Source: Flavobacteriaceae bacterium UBA7302
GTDB lineage: Bacteria; Bacteroidota; Bacteroidia; Flavobacteriales; Flavobacteriaceae
NCBI GenBank assembly: GCA_002471825.1
Contig: DKQS01000007.1
Coordinates: 124,001-188,000, forward strand
Direction: 5' to 3'
Length of the DNA stretch: 64,000 nucleotides
Within the stretch, counting starts at the first letter, position 1; each line of letters begins with the position of its first letter. Of this stretch, positions 32,425 through 41,573 are shown one piece after another. The notes below the pieces were generated by a model, which was not told where the DNA came from, did no database searches, and saw only the letters and a program-made list of their open reading frames with translations. The position numbers and the translations under genes were made by a program.

Positions 32425-34296
32425 ATGGCGGAAGTACAAAATTATCTTACGGTCGAAAATATTTCGAAATCATATGGTGAACGAATGTTATTTGAGAACC
32501 TATCCTTCGGAATTAACAAGGATCAAAAAATTGCCTTTGTTGCAAAAAATGGAAGTGGTAAAACCTCCATTTTGAATATCATCGCAGGTCTTGACAATCC
32601 TGATACAGGCGCAATTGTCAAAAGAAAATCCATCACTATTTCATACTTGTCACAAAAAGACAATCTCGATCCATCTCTAAGCATTGAAGAAAGTATTTTT
32701 GCGACAGAAAACAAAGTTCTTTCTGTAATTCATAAATACGAGAAGGCACTCGAAAATTCGGATGACCAGAAAGCCTATCAAGTGGCCTTTGAGTTGATGG
32801 AAAGACACAACGCTTGGGATTTTGAAACCCAGTACAAACAAATTCTTTCCAAGTTAAAACTTAATAATATTCATCAAAAAGTGTCGACCCTTTCGGGTGG
32901 ACAAAGGAAGCGTTTATCATTGGCCATTTCCTTAATTAACAAACCCGACTTACTCATTTTAGACGAACCTACCAATCACTTGGATCTGGAAATGATTGAG
33001 TGGTTGGAAGATTATTTCTCTAAAGAAAAGATTACGCTTTTTATGGTTACCCACGATCGGTATTTTTTAGAGCGGGTTTGTAATGAAATACTCGAATTAG
33101 ACCAAGGAAGACTCTACAAATACAAAGGAAATTACTCCTATTACCTTCAAAACAAAGAAGAACGATTGGCCTTAGAAGCCACAAATCTAAGCAAGGCCAA
33201 AAGTCTGTTTAAAAAAGAGCTTGAGTGGATGCGAAGGCAACCCAAAGCACGAACTACCAAGTCAAAATCAAGGATTGATGATTTCTTCGCTATTAAAAAA
33301 TTGGCTCATCAGCGAAGAAAGGATCATGTGGTTCAATTGGAAATCAATATGGAACGTTTGGGGAGCAAGGTTCTTGAACTCCATAAATTGCAAAAATCCT
33401 TTGATGAAAAGAAAATTTTAGACGGATTCGATTACGTATTCAAACGAGGAGAACGGATTGGAATTATTGGTAAAAATGGAACTGGAAAATCATCATTCCT
33501 AAATATGATTACCCAGCAGATCCCTGTGGATGGTGGTAAAGTTGTGGTTGGTGAAACGGTAAAGTTTGGCTATTACACTCAAAAGGGAATTCAAATCAAA
33601 GAAGGGCAAAAGGTGATTGAAGTGGTGAAGGAATTTGGAGAATACATTCCCTTGACCAAAGGTCGAAAAATATCAGCAGCCCAACTTTTAGAACGTTTCT
33701 TGTTTGACAAGAAAAAGCAATATGACTTTGTAGAAAAGCTGTCTGGAGGTGAGCAAAAGCGATTGTACTTGTGTGCTGTTCTGATTCAAAATCCGAATTT
33801 TCTGATCTTGGATGAGCCCACCAACGATTTGGACGTTGTCACTTTAAACGTGTTGGAAAACTTTTTGTTAGACTACCCTGGAAATTTACTGGTAGTTTCG
33901 CATGATCGTTATTTTATGGATAAAATCGTCGATGCGCTTTTCGTTTTTCGTGGAAATGGAATCATTGAGAACTTCCCTGGCAATTATTCTGATTTTAGAG
34001 CCTACGAAGACTCAAAACCTAAAGAAACAATTGCAAAAAAAGAGCCCTCAATACCAAAAAAACAAACCAAAAAGGTCAGTTTAAGCTACAATGAAAAACG
34101 CGAATTTGGTGCGCTTGAAGCTGACATTGAACGATTGCAAAATCAAAAGCAACGCATTGAAAATCAATTTTTAAATGTTGAAATTCCTCAAGATGAAATT
34201 CAGCAGAAATCTGAGGAATTGCAAAAAATCATTGCTTCCTTAGAAGAAAAGGAGGAGCGTTGGCTTGAGTTATCCATGAAAATGGAAGAGGGTTAA
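32425..34296 (+). CDS. ABC-F family ATPase (Uup-like)
   Basis: Soluble ribosome-associated ATPase of 623 residues with two ABC domains and no membrane domain. Domain 1 (about 1-240): AKNGSGKTS Walker A, LSGGQRKRLSLA signature, LLILDEPTNHLD Walker B. The inter-domain linker holds the basic P-site-tip-like segment RRQPKARTTKSKSRIDDFF (about 268-286). Domain 2 (about 310-520): GKNGTGKSSF, LSGGEQKRLYL, FLILDEPTNDLD. A C-terminal Lys-rich linker and coiled coil (about 535-620) marks the Uup branch. The C-terminus overlaps the stop of the convergent exonuclease gene by 4 bp. Confidence 0.93.
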   Translation: MAEVQNYLTVENISKSYGERMLFENLSFGINKDQKIAFVAKNGSGKTSILNIIAGLDNPDTGAIVKRKSITISYLSQKDNLDPSLSIEESIFATENKVLSVIHKYEKALENSDDQKAYQVAFELMERHNAWDFETQYKQILSKLKLNNIHQKVSTLSGGQRKRLSLAISLINKPDLLILDEPTNHLDLEMIEWLEDYFSKEKITLFMVTHDRYFLERVCNEILELDQGRLYKYKGNYSYYLQNKEERLALEATNLSKAKSLFKKELEWMRRQPKARTTKSKSRIDDFFAIKKLAHQRRKDHVVQLEINMERLGSKVLELHKLQKSFDEKKILDGFDYVFKRGERIGIIGKNGTGKSSFLNMITQQIPVDGGKVVVGETVKFGYYTQKGIQIKEGQKVIEVVKEFGEYIPLTKGRKISAAQLLERFLFDKKKQYDFVEKLSGGEQKRLYLCAVLIQNPNFLILDEPTNDLDVVTLNVLENFLLDYPGNLLVVSHDRYFMDKIVDALFVFRGNGIIENFPGNYSDFRAYEDSKPKETIAKKEPSIPKKQTKKVSLSYNEKREFGALEADIERLQNQKQRIENQFLNVEIPQDEIQQKSEELQKIIASLEEKEERWLELSMKMEEG

Positions 34297-35009
34297 ACCC
34301 TTACGATATTGGATTCTTCCAAAATTTCTTCATTATTCATTCGAAGCATTATTTGTGCCACGGTAATGGTATCTTTTTCGCAGTATTCCACAATTCGCTT
34401 CAAATTCTTTTCCTTGTAATAGACATTCGCAACTTGACTCCCATCAATGTCATCCTTGGGAGAAGGAATCCCCAAAGTATGAGATAGCAGATTTAGGGAA
34501 ATATAGTTCTTATAATCGCCAAACTTCCACAGCTCCATGGTATCCAAGTGCGCCACTTCCCATGGTTTCTTTCCGAATAAATTCAACTTCTTTGGTAAAT
34601 CAATCTTATTCACCAACATACGTCTAGCAATGAAAGGGAAATCAAACTCCTTCCCATTATGAGCGCATAAAAGATGTTCGTTTTTAGAAAAATGTTGATC
34701 CAATAACTCTTTGAAATCCTTCAAAATATTAGCTTCTTCATCACCATAGAAAGAAGTAACTCGAAGTTGTTTTTCTGAGCTAGTTCGATTAAAGAAGGCT
34801 ACTGATATGCAGATGATTTTTCCAAATTCGGCCCAAATCCCAGCACGTTGGTAAAAATCTTTAGCCGAAATCTCATCTTTACGCTGGTAGGCAGTTTTGA
34901 TCTCGTAAAGTTCTTTCTCCTTAACAGATAGCTCATCCCAAGTTGAATATTTGGGTACAGTTTCAATGTCCAAAAATAGGACGTCATTTAAGTTTGTTGA
35001 AAAGTTCAT
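34293..35009 (-). CDS. DEDDy 3'-5' exonuclease (PolB exonuclease-like)
   Basis: A ribonuclease H-like nuclease of 238 residues. ExoI motif: DVLFLDIETVP (about 8-18). ExoII: CAHNGKEFDFPFIARRM (about 115-131). ExoIII: YCEKDTITVAQI (about 212-223), with the Y-x(3)-D spacing of the DEDDy subclass. It matches the family of predicted 3'-5' exonucleases related to the proofreading domain of B-family polymerases but stands alone without a polymerase domain. Substrate (DNA or RNA) unknown. ATG 35009; the 187 bp upstream gap to the response-regulator start holds that gene's promoter and nothing else I can identify. Confidence 0.88.
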   Translation of the reverse strand: MNFSTNLNDVLFLDIETVPKYSTWDELSVKEKELYEIKTAYQRKDEISAKDFYQRAGIWAEFGKIICISVAFFNRTSSEKQLRVTSFYGDEEANILKDFKELLDQHFSKNEHLLCAHNGKEFDFPFIARRMLVNKIDLPKKLNLFGKKPWEVAHLDTMELWKFGDYKNYISLNLLSHTLGIPSPKDDIDGSQVANVYYKEKNLKRIVEYCEKDTITVAQIMLRMNNEEILEESNIVRV

Positions 35010-35168
35010 AGCATTATTTTTTTCGAAATATAAAAAATGAAACTTATTGTTGGGCTGTCATTTTTTAAAAACACGACTCATGAAGTTGAAATTTGGTCTT
35101 TTTCTTATCTCAAAATTATCTCATTATTAAATCATTGTAAACAAAAGCAGCTATTTAATAATTATGAT

Positions 35169-35176
35169 TATTTTTG
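35169..35176 (+). promoter_or_regulatory. -7 box of the PhoB/PhoR-like operon
   Basis: TATTTTTG, a perfect TAnnTTTG, 20 nt before the ATG at 35197. It lies inside the extended open frame from 35164, so that earlier start cannot be used by this transcript. Confidence 0.5.
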
Positions 35177-35196
35177 GTTACATACTCATAATAAAG

Positions 35197-35895
35197 ATGA
35201 AAAAAAAGGACATTAAGATTCTTCTCGTCGATGACGAACCCGATATTCTTGAAATTGTCGGTTACAACTTAAAAACCGAAGGTTACCAAATTTTTACCGC
35301 TAACAATGGTGCTGAAGCTATCAAAACAGCCAGTAAAATTAATCCGCATCTCATTCTTTTGGACATCATGATGCCCGAAATGGACGGAATTGAAGCTTGT
35401 GAGAAGATTCGAAAAATTCCTGCTCTTGAAAGTGTCATTATCGCTTTTTTAACTGCAAGGGGAGAAGACTATTCCCAAGTTGCTGGTTTTGAAGCGGGAG
35501 CTGATGACTACATTACCAAACCCATCAAACCAAAAGTATTGGTTAGCAAAATCAAATCGCTTTTAAGACGTCTCAAATCCAAAGAAGAAACTTCAGAGAA
35601 AACTTCTATTGGGGACATAATTATTGATAGAGATGAGTATGTAGTACATAAATCAGGCAAACGAATCAATCTTCCTAGAAAAGAATTTGAATTATTGAGC
35701 CTACTAACTTCCAAGCCTGGCAAAGTTTTCAAACGAGAAGTGATACTGGATAAAGTTTGGGGAAATGAAGTCGTAGTTGGAGGAAGAACTATTGATGTAC
35801 ATATTCGAAAACTTCGGGAAAAAATCGGAGACAAACATTTTAAAACGGTCAAAGGTGTAGGTTATAAATTTGTTCTGGAAGGAGTAGACAAATAA
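35197..35895 (+). CDS. OmpR/PhoB-family response regulator
   Basis: About 232 residues. The receiver domain (about 1-120) has KILLVDDEPDILEIVGYNL, the phospho-acceptor in LILLDIMMPEMDG and the conserved Lys in DDYITKPIKPKVL. The winged-helix domain (about 135-232) has RKEFELLSLLTSKPGKVFKR and GGRTIDVHIRKLREKIG. The start is ATG 35197 (MKKKDIKILLVDD), in agreement with the family and with the promoter. The kinase follows after 7 bp. The pairing resembles PhoB-PhoR of Bacteroidetes, but no phosphate-transport genes are nearby, so the signal is uncertain. Confidence 0.93.
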   Translation: MKKKDIKILLVDDEPDILEIVGYNLKTEGYQIFTANNGAEAIKTASKINPHLILLDIMMPEMDGIEACEKIRKIPALESVIIAFLTARGEDYSQVAGFEAGADDYITKPIKPKVLVSKIKSLLRRLKSKEETSEKTSIGDIIIDRDEYVVHKSGKRINLPRKEFELLSLLTSKPGKVFKREVILDKVWGNEVVVGGRTIDVHIRKLREKIGDKHFKTVKGVGYKFVLEGVDK

Positions 35896-35902
35896 TCCGA
35901 CC

Positions 35903-36943
35903 ATGAAATTTAAAAAGAAAACTTACCACTATGCCTTTTGGTCTGCCGTTTACCTGACTTTGTTAAGTGGTGTTCTTTTCTTAACACATGTATTATTGGA
36001 AAAGCATCTGGGTCCTATTGGACTTTTAATTGCCTTTTTCATTCTTTTTATCATTTCATTTTTTATCATTCAGTATCGGGCCGAGAATTTTATCTACAAA
36101 AGACTACGAAGGATTTATGAAGAAATATCCTTCTTGGATGTAGAGGACTTGAATCGAGAATCAAAAACCACAGACATTGAAGAAATTTCAAAAAGTGTTC
36201 GAGAATTTGCTGAAGACAAACGACTTGAAATCAAGAGTTTGACTGAAAGAGATTCGTTTCGAAGAGATTTCCTTGGGAATGTTGCGCACGAATTAAAAAC
36301 CCCTTTGTTTACGGTGCAGGGGTATATTCTTACCCTGATGGAAGGTGCTGTGAATGACAAGCAACTTCGTACCAAATATCTGGATCGTGCCAATAAGGGC
36401 GTAGAACGCTTGGTGTCTTTGATCAAGGATTTGGACATGATCTCCAAACTAGAACGAGACGGAATAAAACTAAATATTGAGGTCTTCAATATTCTAGAGC
36501 TTATTCAATCGGTTTTTGATCTTTTTGAAATGAAAGCCAAAAAACGGAACATAACCCTGCAGTTCGATAAAGTTTATGAATTCCCAGTTTTTGTGGTAGG
36601 TGATTTGGAAAAAATTGAGCAAGTATTGATCAACCTAATTGTAAATTCCATCAAATATGGTGTTCCTGGTGGAACAACAGTCGTCGGAATAGAAGACTAC
36701 AACTCTCAAAAATTCATAGTAAAAGTGGTTGATAATGGCGAGGGAATCAAACAAGAACACCTGAGCCGATTGTTTGAAAGATTTTATCGGGTAGATACCA
36801 GTAGATCAAGAGATCAGGGTGGATCTGGTTTGGGTTTGTCAATTGTAAAACACATCGTAGAAGCCCACGATGAAAACATTCTTATCAAAAGTAGCTATGG
36901 TCAAGGATCTGAATTTTCCTTTACCATTCAGAAAGCGCAGTAG
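35903..36943 (+). CDS. PhoR-like sensor histidine kinase
   Basis: A 346-residue kinase with two N-terminal membrane helices (about 9-32 and 36-58) and almost no periplasmic loop, then a linker and HisKA domain with the phospho-acceptor in FLGNVAHELKTPLFTVQGY (about 126-144), and the HATPase_c domain: N-box VLINLIVNSIKYG, G1 KVVDNGEGIK, F-box LFERFYRVD, G2 GGSGLGLSIVKHIVE. With such a short extracellular part it probably senses within the membrane or through a partner. Co-transcribed with the regulator 7 bp upstream. Convergent with purD, with 1 bp between the stops. Confidence 0.93.
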   Translation: MKFKKKTYHYAFWSAVYLTLLSGVLFLTHVLLEKHLGPIGLLIAFFILFIISFFIIQYRAENFIYKRLRRIYEEISFLDVEDLNRESKTTDIEEISKSVREFAEDKRLEIKSLTERDSFRRDFLGNVAHELKTPLFTVQGYILTLMEGAVNDKQLRTKYLDRANKGVERLVSLIKDLDMISKLERDGIKLNIEVFNILELIQSVFDLFEMKAKKRNITLQFDKVYEFPVFVVGDLEKIEQVLINLIVNSIKYGVPGGTTVVGIEDYNSQKFIVKVVDNGEGIKQEHLSRLFERFYRVDTSRSRDQGGSGLGLSIVKHIVEAHDENILIKSSYGQGSEFSFTIQKAQ

Positions 36944-36944
36944 T

Positions 36945-38219
36945 TTATTTTAGATCAAAACCAATATCCCTTCGGTAATTCATTTTATCGAAGCGAATGT
37001 TAGCGATATTGTCATAACTTTTTGCCAATGCCTCCTCAATGGTTTCTCCAAAAGAAGTGATGGCCATCACACGACCTCCACTTGTTACAACATCTTCCCC
37101 ATCAAGCTTAGTTCCTGCATGAAAAACCAGTGAATCTTTCACCACCTCTAATCCAGAAATCAACTTTCCTTTTTCATAGGATTCAGGATATCCACCAGAA
37201 ACCAACATTACCGTGGTGGCCGTTTTGTCACTTACGATAAAATCTTTTTGATCTAAGGATTGCGTTCCTACCGCATCAAATATTTCAACCAAATCACTTT
37301 CTATGCGCGGTAAAACAACCTCGGTCTCTGGATCACCCATCCGGACGTTGTATTCAATCACATAAGGGTAGCCTCCTACATTCATCAATCCAATGAATAT
37401 AAAACCTTTGTAATCCAAACCATCATTCTGCAATCCCCTAACCGTCGGAATTATAATTCTTGATTCTACCTTATCAATAAAATCTTGATCAGCAAAAGGT
37501 ACCGGCGAAATAGCGCCCATTCCTCCTGTATTCAGACCAACGTCACCTTCTCCAATTCGTTTATAATCTTTGGCAGAAGGTAAAATTTTATAATTTTTCC
37601 CGTCCGTTAAAACAAATACAGAAAGTTCAATTCCTTTTAAAAACTCCTCAATAACAACCGTGGCAGAAGCATTGCCAAATTTCGCATTTTCGAGCATCTC
37701 TTGCAGCTCATCTTTGGCCTCTTGTAGAGAATCTAAAATGAGGACTCCTTTTCCAGCAGCCAAGCCATCTGCTTTTAATACATAAGGCGAATCTAACGTT
37801 TCTAAGAACTCAAATCCTTGGTGAAGGGTATCCTTGGTGAAGGATTGATACCTCGCAGTAGGAATGTTGTATTTCTCCATAAATATTTTAGAGAACTCTT
37901 TACTTCCTTCCAATTGAGCTGCATCTTTGGACGGACCAACCACGTTCACCTTTTGAAGCTCTGGATCGTTTTTAAAGTAATCATAAATCCCTTGCACCAA
38001 AGGTGCCTCAGGACCTACTACAACCATCTCAATATTGTTTTTTAAAACAACATTCTTTACTGCTTCAAAATCTGAAATATCAATCGCTAGGTTTTGCCCT
38101 AATGAAGCCGTTCCGGCATTTCCAGGTGCGATAAATAGTTGATTGACTTTTGAGCTTTGCGAGATTTTATATGCAAAAGTGTGTTCTCTTCCTCCTGAAC
38201 CTATAACAAGGATATTCAT
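36945..38219 (-). CDS. purD: Phosphoribosylamine-glycine ligase
   Basis: ATP-grasp enzyme joining phosphoribosylamine and glycine to give GAR, the second step of purine synthesis. The 424-residue protein has the N-domain NILVIGSGGREHTFAYKI, APGNAGTASLGQN, MVVVGPEAPLVQGIYDYF, the ATP-grasp loop PYVLKADGLAAGKGVLI (about 135-151), VVIEEFLKGIELSVFVL, and the metal-binding YNVRMGDPETEVVLPR (about 285-300). Typical length. ATG 38219, with a -7 box at 38241-38248 in the short gap behind the polysaccharide cluster. Confidence 0.96.
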   Translation of the reverse strand: MNILVIGSGGREHTFAYKISQSSKVNQLFIAPGNAGTASLGQNLAIDISDFEAVKNVVLKNNIEMVVVGPEAPLVQGIYDYFKNDPELQKVNVVGPSKDAAQLEGSKEFSKIFMEKYNIPTARYQSFTKDTLHQGFEFLETLDSPYVLKADGLAAGKGVLILDSLQEAKDELQEMLENAKFGNASATVVIEEFLKGIELSVFVLTDGKNYKILPSAKDYKRIGEGDVGLNTGGMGAISPVPFADQDFIDKVESRIIIPTVRGLQNDGLDYKGFIFIGLMNVGGYPYVIEYNVRMGDPETEVVLPRIESDLVEIFDAVGTQSLDQKDFIVSDKTATTVMLVSGGYPESYEKGKLISGLEVVKDSLVFHAGTKLDGEDVVTSGGRVMAITSFGETIEEALAKSYDNIANIRFDKMNYRRDIGFDLK

Positions 38220-38240
38220 AAGCTAAATTGAATTGAATTG

Positions 38241-38248
38241 CAAATATA
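38241..38248 (-). promoter_or_regulatory. -7 box of purD
   Basis: The minus strand reads TATATTTG, a perfect TAnnTTTG, 21 nt before the purD ATG, in the 45 bp between purD and the last gene of the polysaccharide cluster. Confidence 0.5.
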
Positions 38249-38264
38249 GATTTAAAATTTGAGG

Positions 38265-39023
38265 CTATCGAACCCCCCATTTTAAAAAATATAAAAAAGA
38301 AGAATAGAGGTGAATTAGCAACAATTTAAAACTTTGGGTAGAGGCTCTCCGATGTTCATGTACTATGGAAACTTCAGGATAATAAAGAGATGTAAGACCT
38401 TGCTTTTCTATGGTTCTACACAAGTCGGCATCTTCCATATATAGAAAATAACGTTCATCAAATCCGCCTAAAGATTTGAAAACATCCGTTTTAAAAAGCA
38501 TGAAGCAACCATGAATAAACTCTGGGTGAAAGGATCTATTACTGGCCACTTCTTCGCGATACTCGTCTTGAATGGCCACGCGATTTGAAAATTTCAAACG
38601 ACGATTTAACAAGGTTGATATCTTTGGATGTTTTCTGCACAAAAACTGAACACTTTGATCGGTATTGAGAACTTTGGGAGTTATAAAAGCTAACTTTTCA
38701 TCGGTAGATAATTTATTGATCAGTGTTGTTAGAAATTTAGGATCGAAATCAACATCTGGATTTAAAATGAGATGAAAGTCTGATATTAGTCGTGGAATAA
38801 TAAGGTTATGTGCTCTTCCAAAACCTAGGTTCTTATCATTGAAAATATAGGTCAAATCAGGATGCAAATCAGTAAATTCCTTAGTTGGGTAGGGTGAATT
38901 ATCAATTAGAAAGATCTGAAGATTTAGGGTAGATTTTAGAAGTGAATTTAACCTAGGCAACAATCGGTTTTTATCCTCTTCATAGATGACAATTGATACC
39001 GATATTTTTCCGCTTGTTGACAT
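38265..39023 (-). CDS. Glycosyltransferase family 2
   Basis: A GT-A fold transferase of 252 residues acting at the cytoplasmic membrane face. Seen: SVSIVIYEEDKNRLLPRLNS at the N-terminus, LILNPDVDFDPKFL as the D-x-D-type site (about 84-97), and GGFDERYFLYMEDADLCRTI (about 182-201), the acceptor-site ED motif shared with rhamnosyltransferase-like GT2 enzymes. The C-terminal HEHRRASTQSFKLLLIHLYS segment is typical of WbbL-type proteins. Given the rfb genes in the cluster, dTDP-sugar transfer is possible but not shown. Last gene of the cluster; its ATG overlaps the preceding stop by 1 bp. Confidence 0.87.
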   Translation of the reverse strand: MSTSGKISVSIVIYEEDKNRLLPRLNSLLKSTLNLQIFLIDNSPYPTKEFTDLHPDLTYIFNDKNLGFGRAHNLIIPRLISDFHLILNPDVDFDPKFLTTLINKLSTDEKLAFITPKVLNTDQSVQFLCRKHPKISTLLNRRLKFSNRVAIQDEYREEVASNRSFHPEFIHGCFMLFKTDVFKSLGGFDERYFLYMEDADLCRTIEKQGLTSLYYPEVSIVHEHRRASTQSFKLLLIHLYSSFLYFLKWGVR

Positions 39024-40378
39024 TAATAGGCATTTTCATCTCCTTTGAAGACATTCATGGTCGTTTGAATGATAATCTTTAAATCCAAAAGAAATGACCA
39101 GTTTTCAATATAAAAAATATCAAGACGAACTCGATTTTTAATATCCGATTTTTTCTTGATTTCTCCGCGATAGCCACTTACTTGTGCTAGTCCAGTAATC
39201 CCAGGTTTCATGAGATGTCTTTTGAGATAATCATCTACTTCTTTTTGATATTCCAATGACAGACTCTCCAAGTGAGGTCTCGGTCCAACAACACTCATGT
39301 CTCCCATTAGAACATTAAAAAACTGCGGTAACTCATCAATACTAGTCCGACGCATAAAAGCACCAATTCGAGTCACTCGCGAATCTCCTTTGGTTGCGTG
39401 GACCTTATCGGAATACTCGTTCATCCGCATGGATCGGAATTTATAACAAATAAACTGATCTGTATTTAGTCCTTCTCTAGGTTGTTTGAATAAAACCGGA
39501 CCTCGCGATTCTAGTTTAATTAAAATCCATAGCAATGGATACAGCCAAGAAAGGAGAAAGATGATGACGAACAGTGAAAACCCGATATCAAAAAATCGTT
39601 TGATATAGTAGTTCTCTTCAAATTCAAAGGGAAGTTTTTTAACGTTAACGACCAACAAGGAGTCATCATAGAATTCCACTTTTTGATCTTTGCTATATAA
39701 TTCGGAAGCATTCGGAATTAACTTAATTACCATATCCTTTTCATTGGCGATCTTCTTCAGTTCTGTGATTTTATCCTCCGAAAGGGAAGAAATGGAACAA
39801 TACATTTCATCCACTACATTTTCTTTCAGATATTCTTGAAGGCTGTCAATTTTTCCAAGGAATTCATTGTTTTTATAGACTCGATTTGAGAAAAAACCTT
39901 GATACCGATACCCTAAATTAGATTTACTCTTAAAGAGTTTGATGATGTTCTTAGAGGAGTCGTCATAACCTATCACAATAGTCGTTCGATAGTTTTTACC
40001 TAGGGCACGGTATTTTTGTAACAACAAGAACCAGGTAATTTTGGATAGAGAAATAGCTCCTATGATAGATGCCAAAACAACAAACTGATTCCCAACCATT
40101 ACTCCCTCTCGGAAGATTCCGAAAAAGGCAAAATAACCTAGTATGAAAATGATAAACTGCCGAAATAATAGGGTAAATACACGCAATAACTGCGTATAAC
40201 GGTGTACTTTATAAAACTTTAGGAAGTAACTACTTATCAACCAAAAAATGCTGATGTAGGACAGGAACAAGGCATTTAAGTAATTGCTATCAAAAACTAT
40301 AAATGCAATTAGATTGATAAGAAATACATCAAAAATTACCTGTAAGGGTCTTATAAAGTGGGAGTACCGATGCTTCAA
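39023..40378 (-). CDS. Polyprenyl-phosphate glycosyl-1-phosphate transferase (WcaJ/WbaP type)
   Basis: Initiating enzyme of the polysaccharide pathway: it moves a hexose-1-phosphate from UDP-sugar to undecaprenyl phosphate. 451 residues: four or five N-terminal helices (about 10-115), a Rossmann-like CoA-binding domain (about 125-240; TTIVIGYDDSSKNIIKLFK), one helix (about 265-290), and the catalytic bacterial-sugar-transferase domain (about 295-451) with FKQPREGLNTDQFICYKFRS, RRTSIDELPQFFNVLMGDMS and VGPRPH. The start is TTG 40378; the KHRYSHFIRP opening matches relatives (RYSxYIRP). A -7 box at 40399-40406 suggests an internal promoter for this gene and the GT2. Confidence 0.92.
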   Translation of the reverse strand: MKHRYSHFIRPLQVIFDVFLINLIAFIVFDSNYLNALFLSYISIFWLISSYFLKFYKVHRYTQLLRVFTLLFRQFIIFILGYFAFFGIFREGVMVGNQFVVLASIIGAISLSKITWFLLLQKYRALGKNYRTTIVIGYDDSSKNIIKLFKSKSNLGYRYQGFFSNRVYKNNEFLGKIDSLQEYLKENVVDEMYCSISSLSEDKITELKKIANEKDMVIKLIPNASELYSKDQKVEFYDDSLLVVNVKKLPFEFEENYYIKRFFDIGFSLFVIIFLLSWLYPLLWILIKLESRGPVLFKQPREGLNTDQFICYKFRSMRMNEYSDKVHATKGDSRVTRIGAFMRRTSIDELPQFFNVLMGDMSVVGPRPHLESLSLEYQKEVDDYLKRHLMKPGITGLAQVSGYRGEIKKKSDIKNRVRLDIFYIENWSFLLDLKIIIQTTMNVFKGDENAY

Positions 40379-40398
40379 ATTTCTTTATTCCTTTAAAA

Positions 40399-40406
40399 CA
40401 AAGATA
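40399..40406 (-). promoter_or_regulatory. -7 box of the phosphoglycosyltransferase gene
   Basis: The minus strand reads TATCTTTG, a perfect TAnnTTTG, 20 nt before the TTG start at 40378 and within the 34 bp gap after the preceding gene. It may be an internal promoter of the cluster. Confidence 0.45.
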
Positions 40407-40412
40407 TTCTAA

Positions 40413-41573
40413 TTATTCCAGTATTTTATGGACCATCTGGTCAATTGTGAAGAATTCGTTGGCGATGTCACTTTGATGCGAATAATCTACCTGGGTTGCT
40501 AAAAAATCTTTTAAAGACGAAACAAGTTTCTCAGTATCCCACTTGGTTTCAACACGACTTAATTGATGATTAGAAAAGAAACGTTCTAACTCACTTCCAG
40601 GATCCGTAATCAAGAATATCTTGACATTGGACACCAATAAATTCGGTAGTTTGGAGGGTAGGGAACCTATTGACGTTCCCTCTTTTTGTGGTACTATTTG
40701 AACATGACTTTTCTGATAGAGTTCCCAGATATTTTCTTTTGAAACAAGGGGATGAAAATGAATCTGTTTATTAGAATTTGCCTTTTTTAATTGTTCAAAA
40801 ATATCTCCCTGCGAAAAAATATGAAGTTCTAAATTCTCAATTTGGTTTGAGGCAGCCTCAAAAAAGTCGTACAACTTCCAAGGATTTTGTTTCTCTCCCA
40901 AGGCTCCAGAATAGGTCACATGAATTTTGTTCGGAGTAAAAATGTAATTGAGATCATTAGTGTCATTTTCTTTGATTGTGATGAATGGAAACTGAACCAA
41001 TAATTTTTGTGAATGAAGGTGATAAAGACTCTGAGCCTTATCTTTCATTTCGGAGGAAAGAAAAATGATTTTATCGCAAGACTGATAACATTTACGCTCA
41101 ACCCTATTGATCAAATTCGAAATGAGTTTGTAAATAAAGCCTTTGCTTTCCTTGGAATAGATTTCCTGCAGGTCATGAACCATTCCTACTTTTTGAACAC
41201 TTTTTGGAATTCTTTTTAGGAGTAGGTAAAATGCCAAACTTGGTGGAAACACAGGAATGATGATATCAATATCCTTAGCTATTTTTTTTATCCTGAATAG
41301 ACAATTCAGTGCATATGTGATTTCAAGAATTGCTCTAATTAAAAACTGTTTTTTGGTAAATCGTACATATTTTCCCATTCTTACAATCTCGATACCGTCT
41401 ATTTGCTCCTCGGAGGGATTTACTTTCCAACCTGGATAAATGGGGTGATAACATAGAACCTTTACATGATGACCCTGATCTCTGAGCTTTAAGACCATCT
41501 CAGTATTAAATTTTCCGGTTGAAATTGGCTCAGGAAAAAAGTGTGGCGACAGTATTAAAATCTTCTTTTTCAA
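40413..41573 (-). CDS. WcaI-like glycosyltransferase (GT4 family)
   Basis: A GT-B transferase of about 387 residues. The open frame runs to 41612, but those extra codons overlap the acetyltransferase gene. The natural start is TTG 41573, which shares TTGA with that gene's TGA stop (41570-41572) and gives LKKKILILSPHFFPEPISTG. The N-terminal motif and PIYPGWKVNPSEEQIDGIEI match WcaI of colanic-acid synthesis. The C-terminal nucleotide-sugar domain includes VTYSGALGEKQNPWKLYDF and the EGTSIGSLPSKLPNLLVSN segment with the late Glu/Ser residues. The sugar is unknown. Confidence 0.87.
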   Translation of the reverse strand: MKKKILILSPHFFPEPISTGKFNTEMVLKLRDQGHHVKVLCYHPIYPGWKVNPSEEQIDGIEIVRMGKYVRFTKKQFLIRAILEITYALNCLFRIKKIAKDIDIIIPVFPPSLAFYLLLKRIPKSVQKVGMVHDLQEIYSKESKGFIYKLISNLINRVERKCYQSCDKIIFLSSEMKDKAQSLYHLHSQKLLVQFPFITIKENDTNDLNYIFTPNKIHVTYSGALGEKQNPWKLYDFFEAASNQIENLELHIFSQGDIFEQLKKANSNKQIHFHPLVSKENIWELYQKSHVQIVPQKEGTSIGSLPSKLPNLLVSNVKIFLITDPGSELERFFSNHQLSRVETKWDTEKLVSSLKDFLATQVDYSHQSDIANEFFTIDQMVHKILE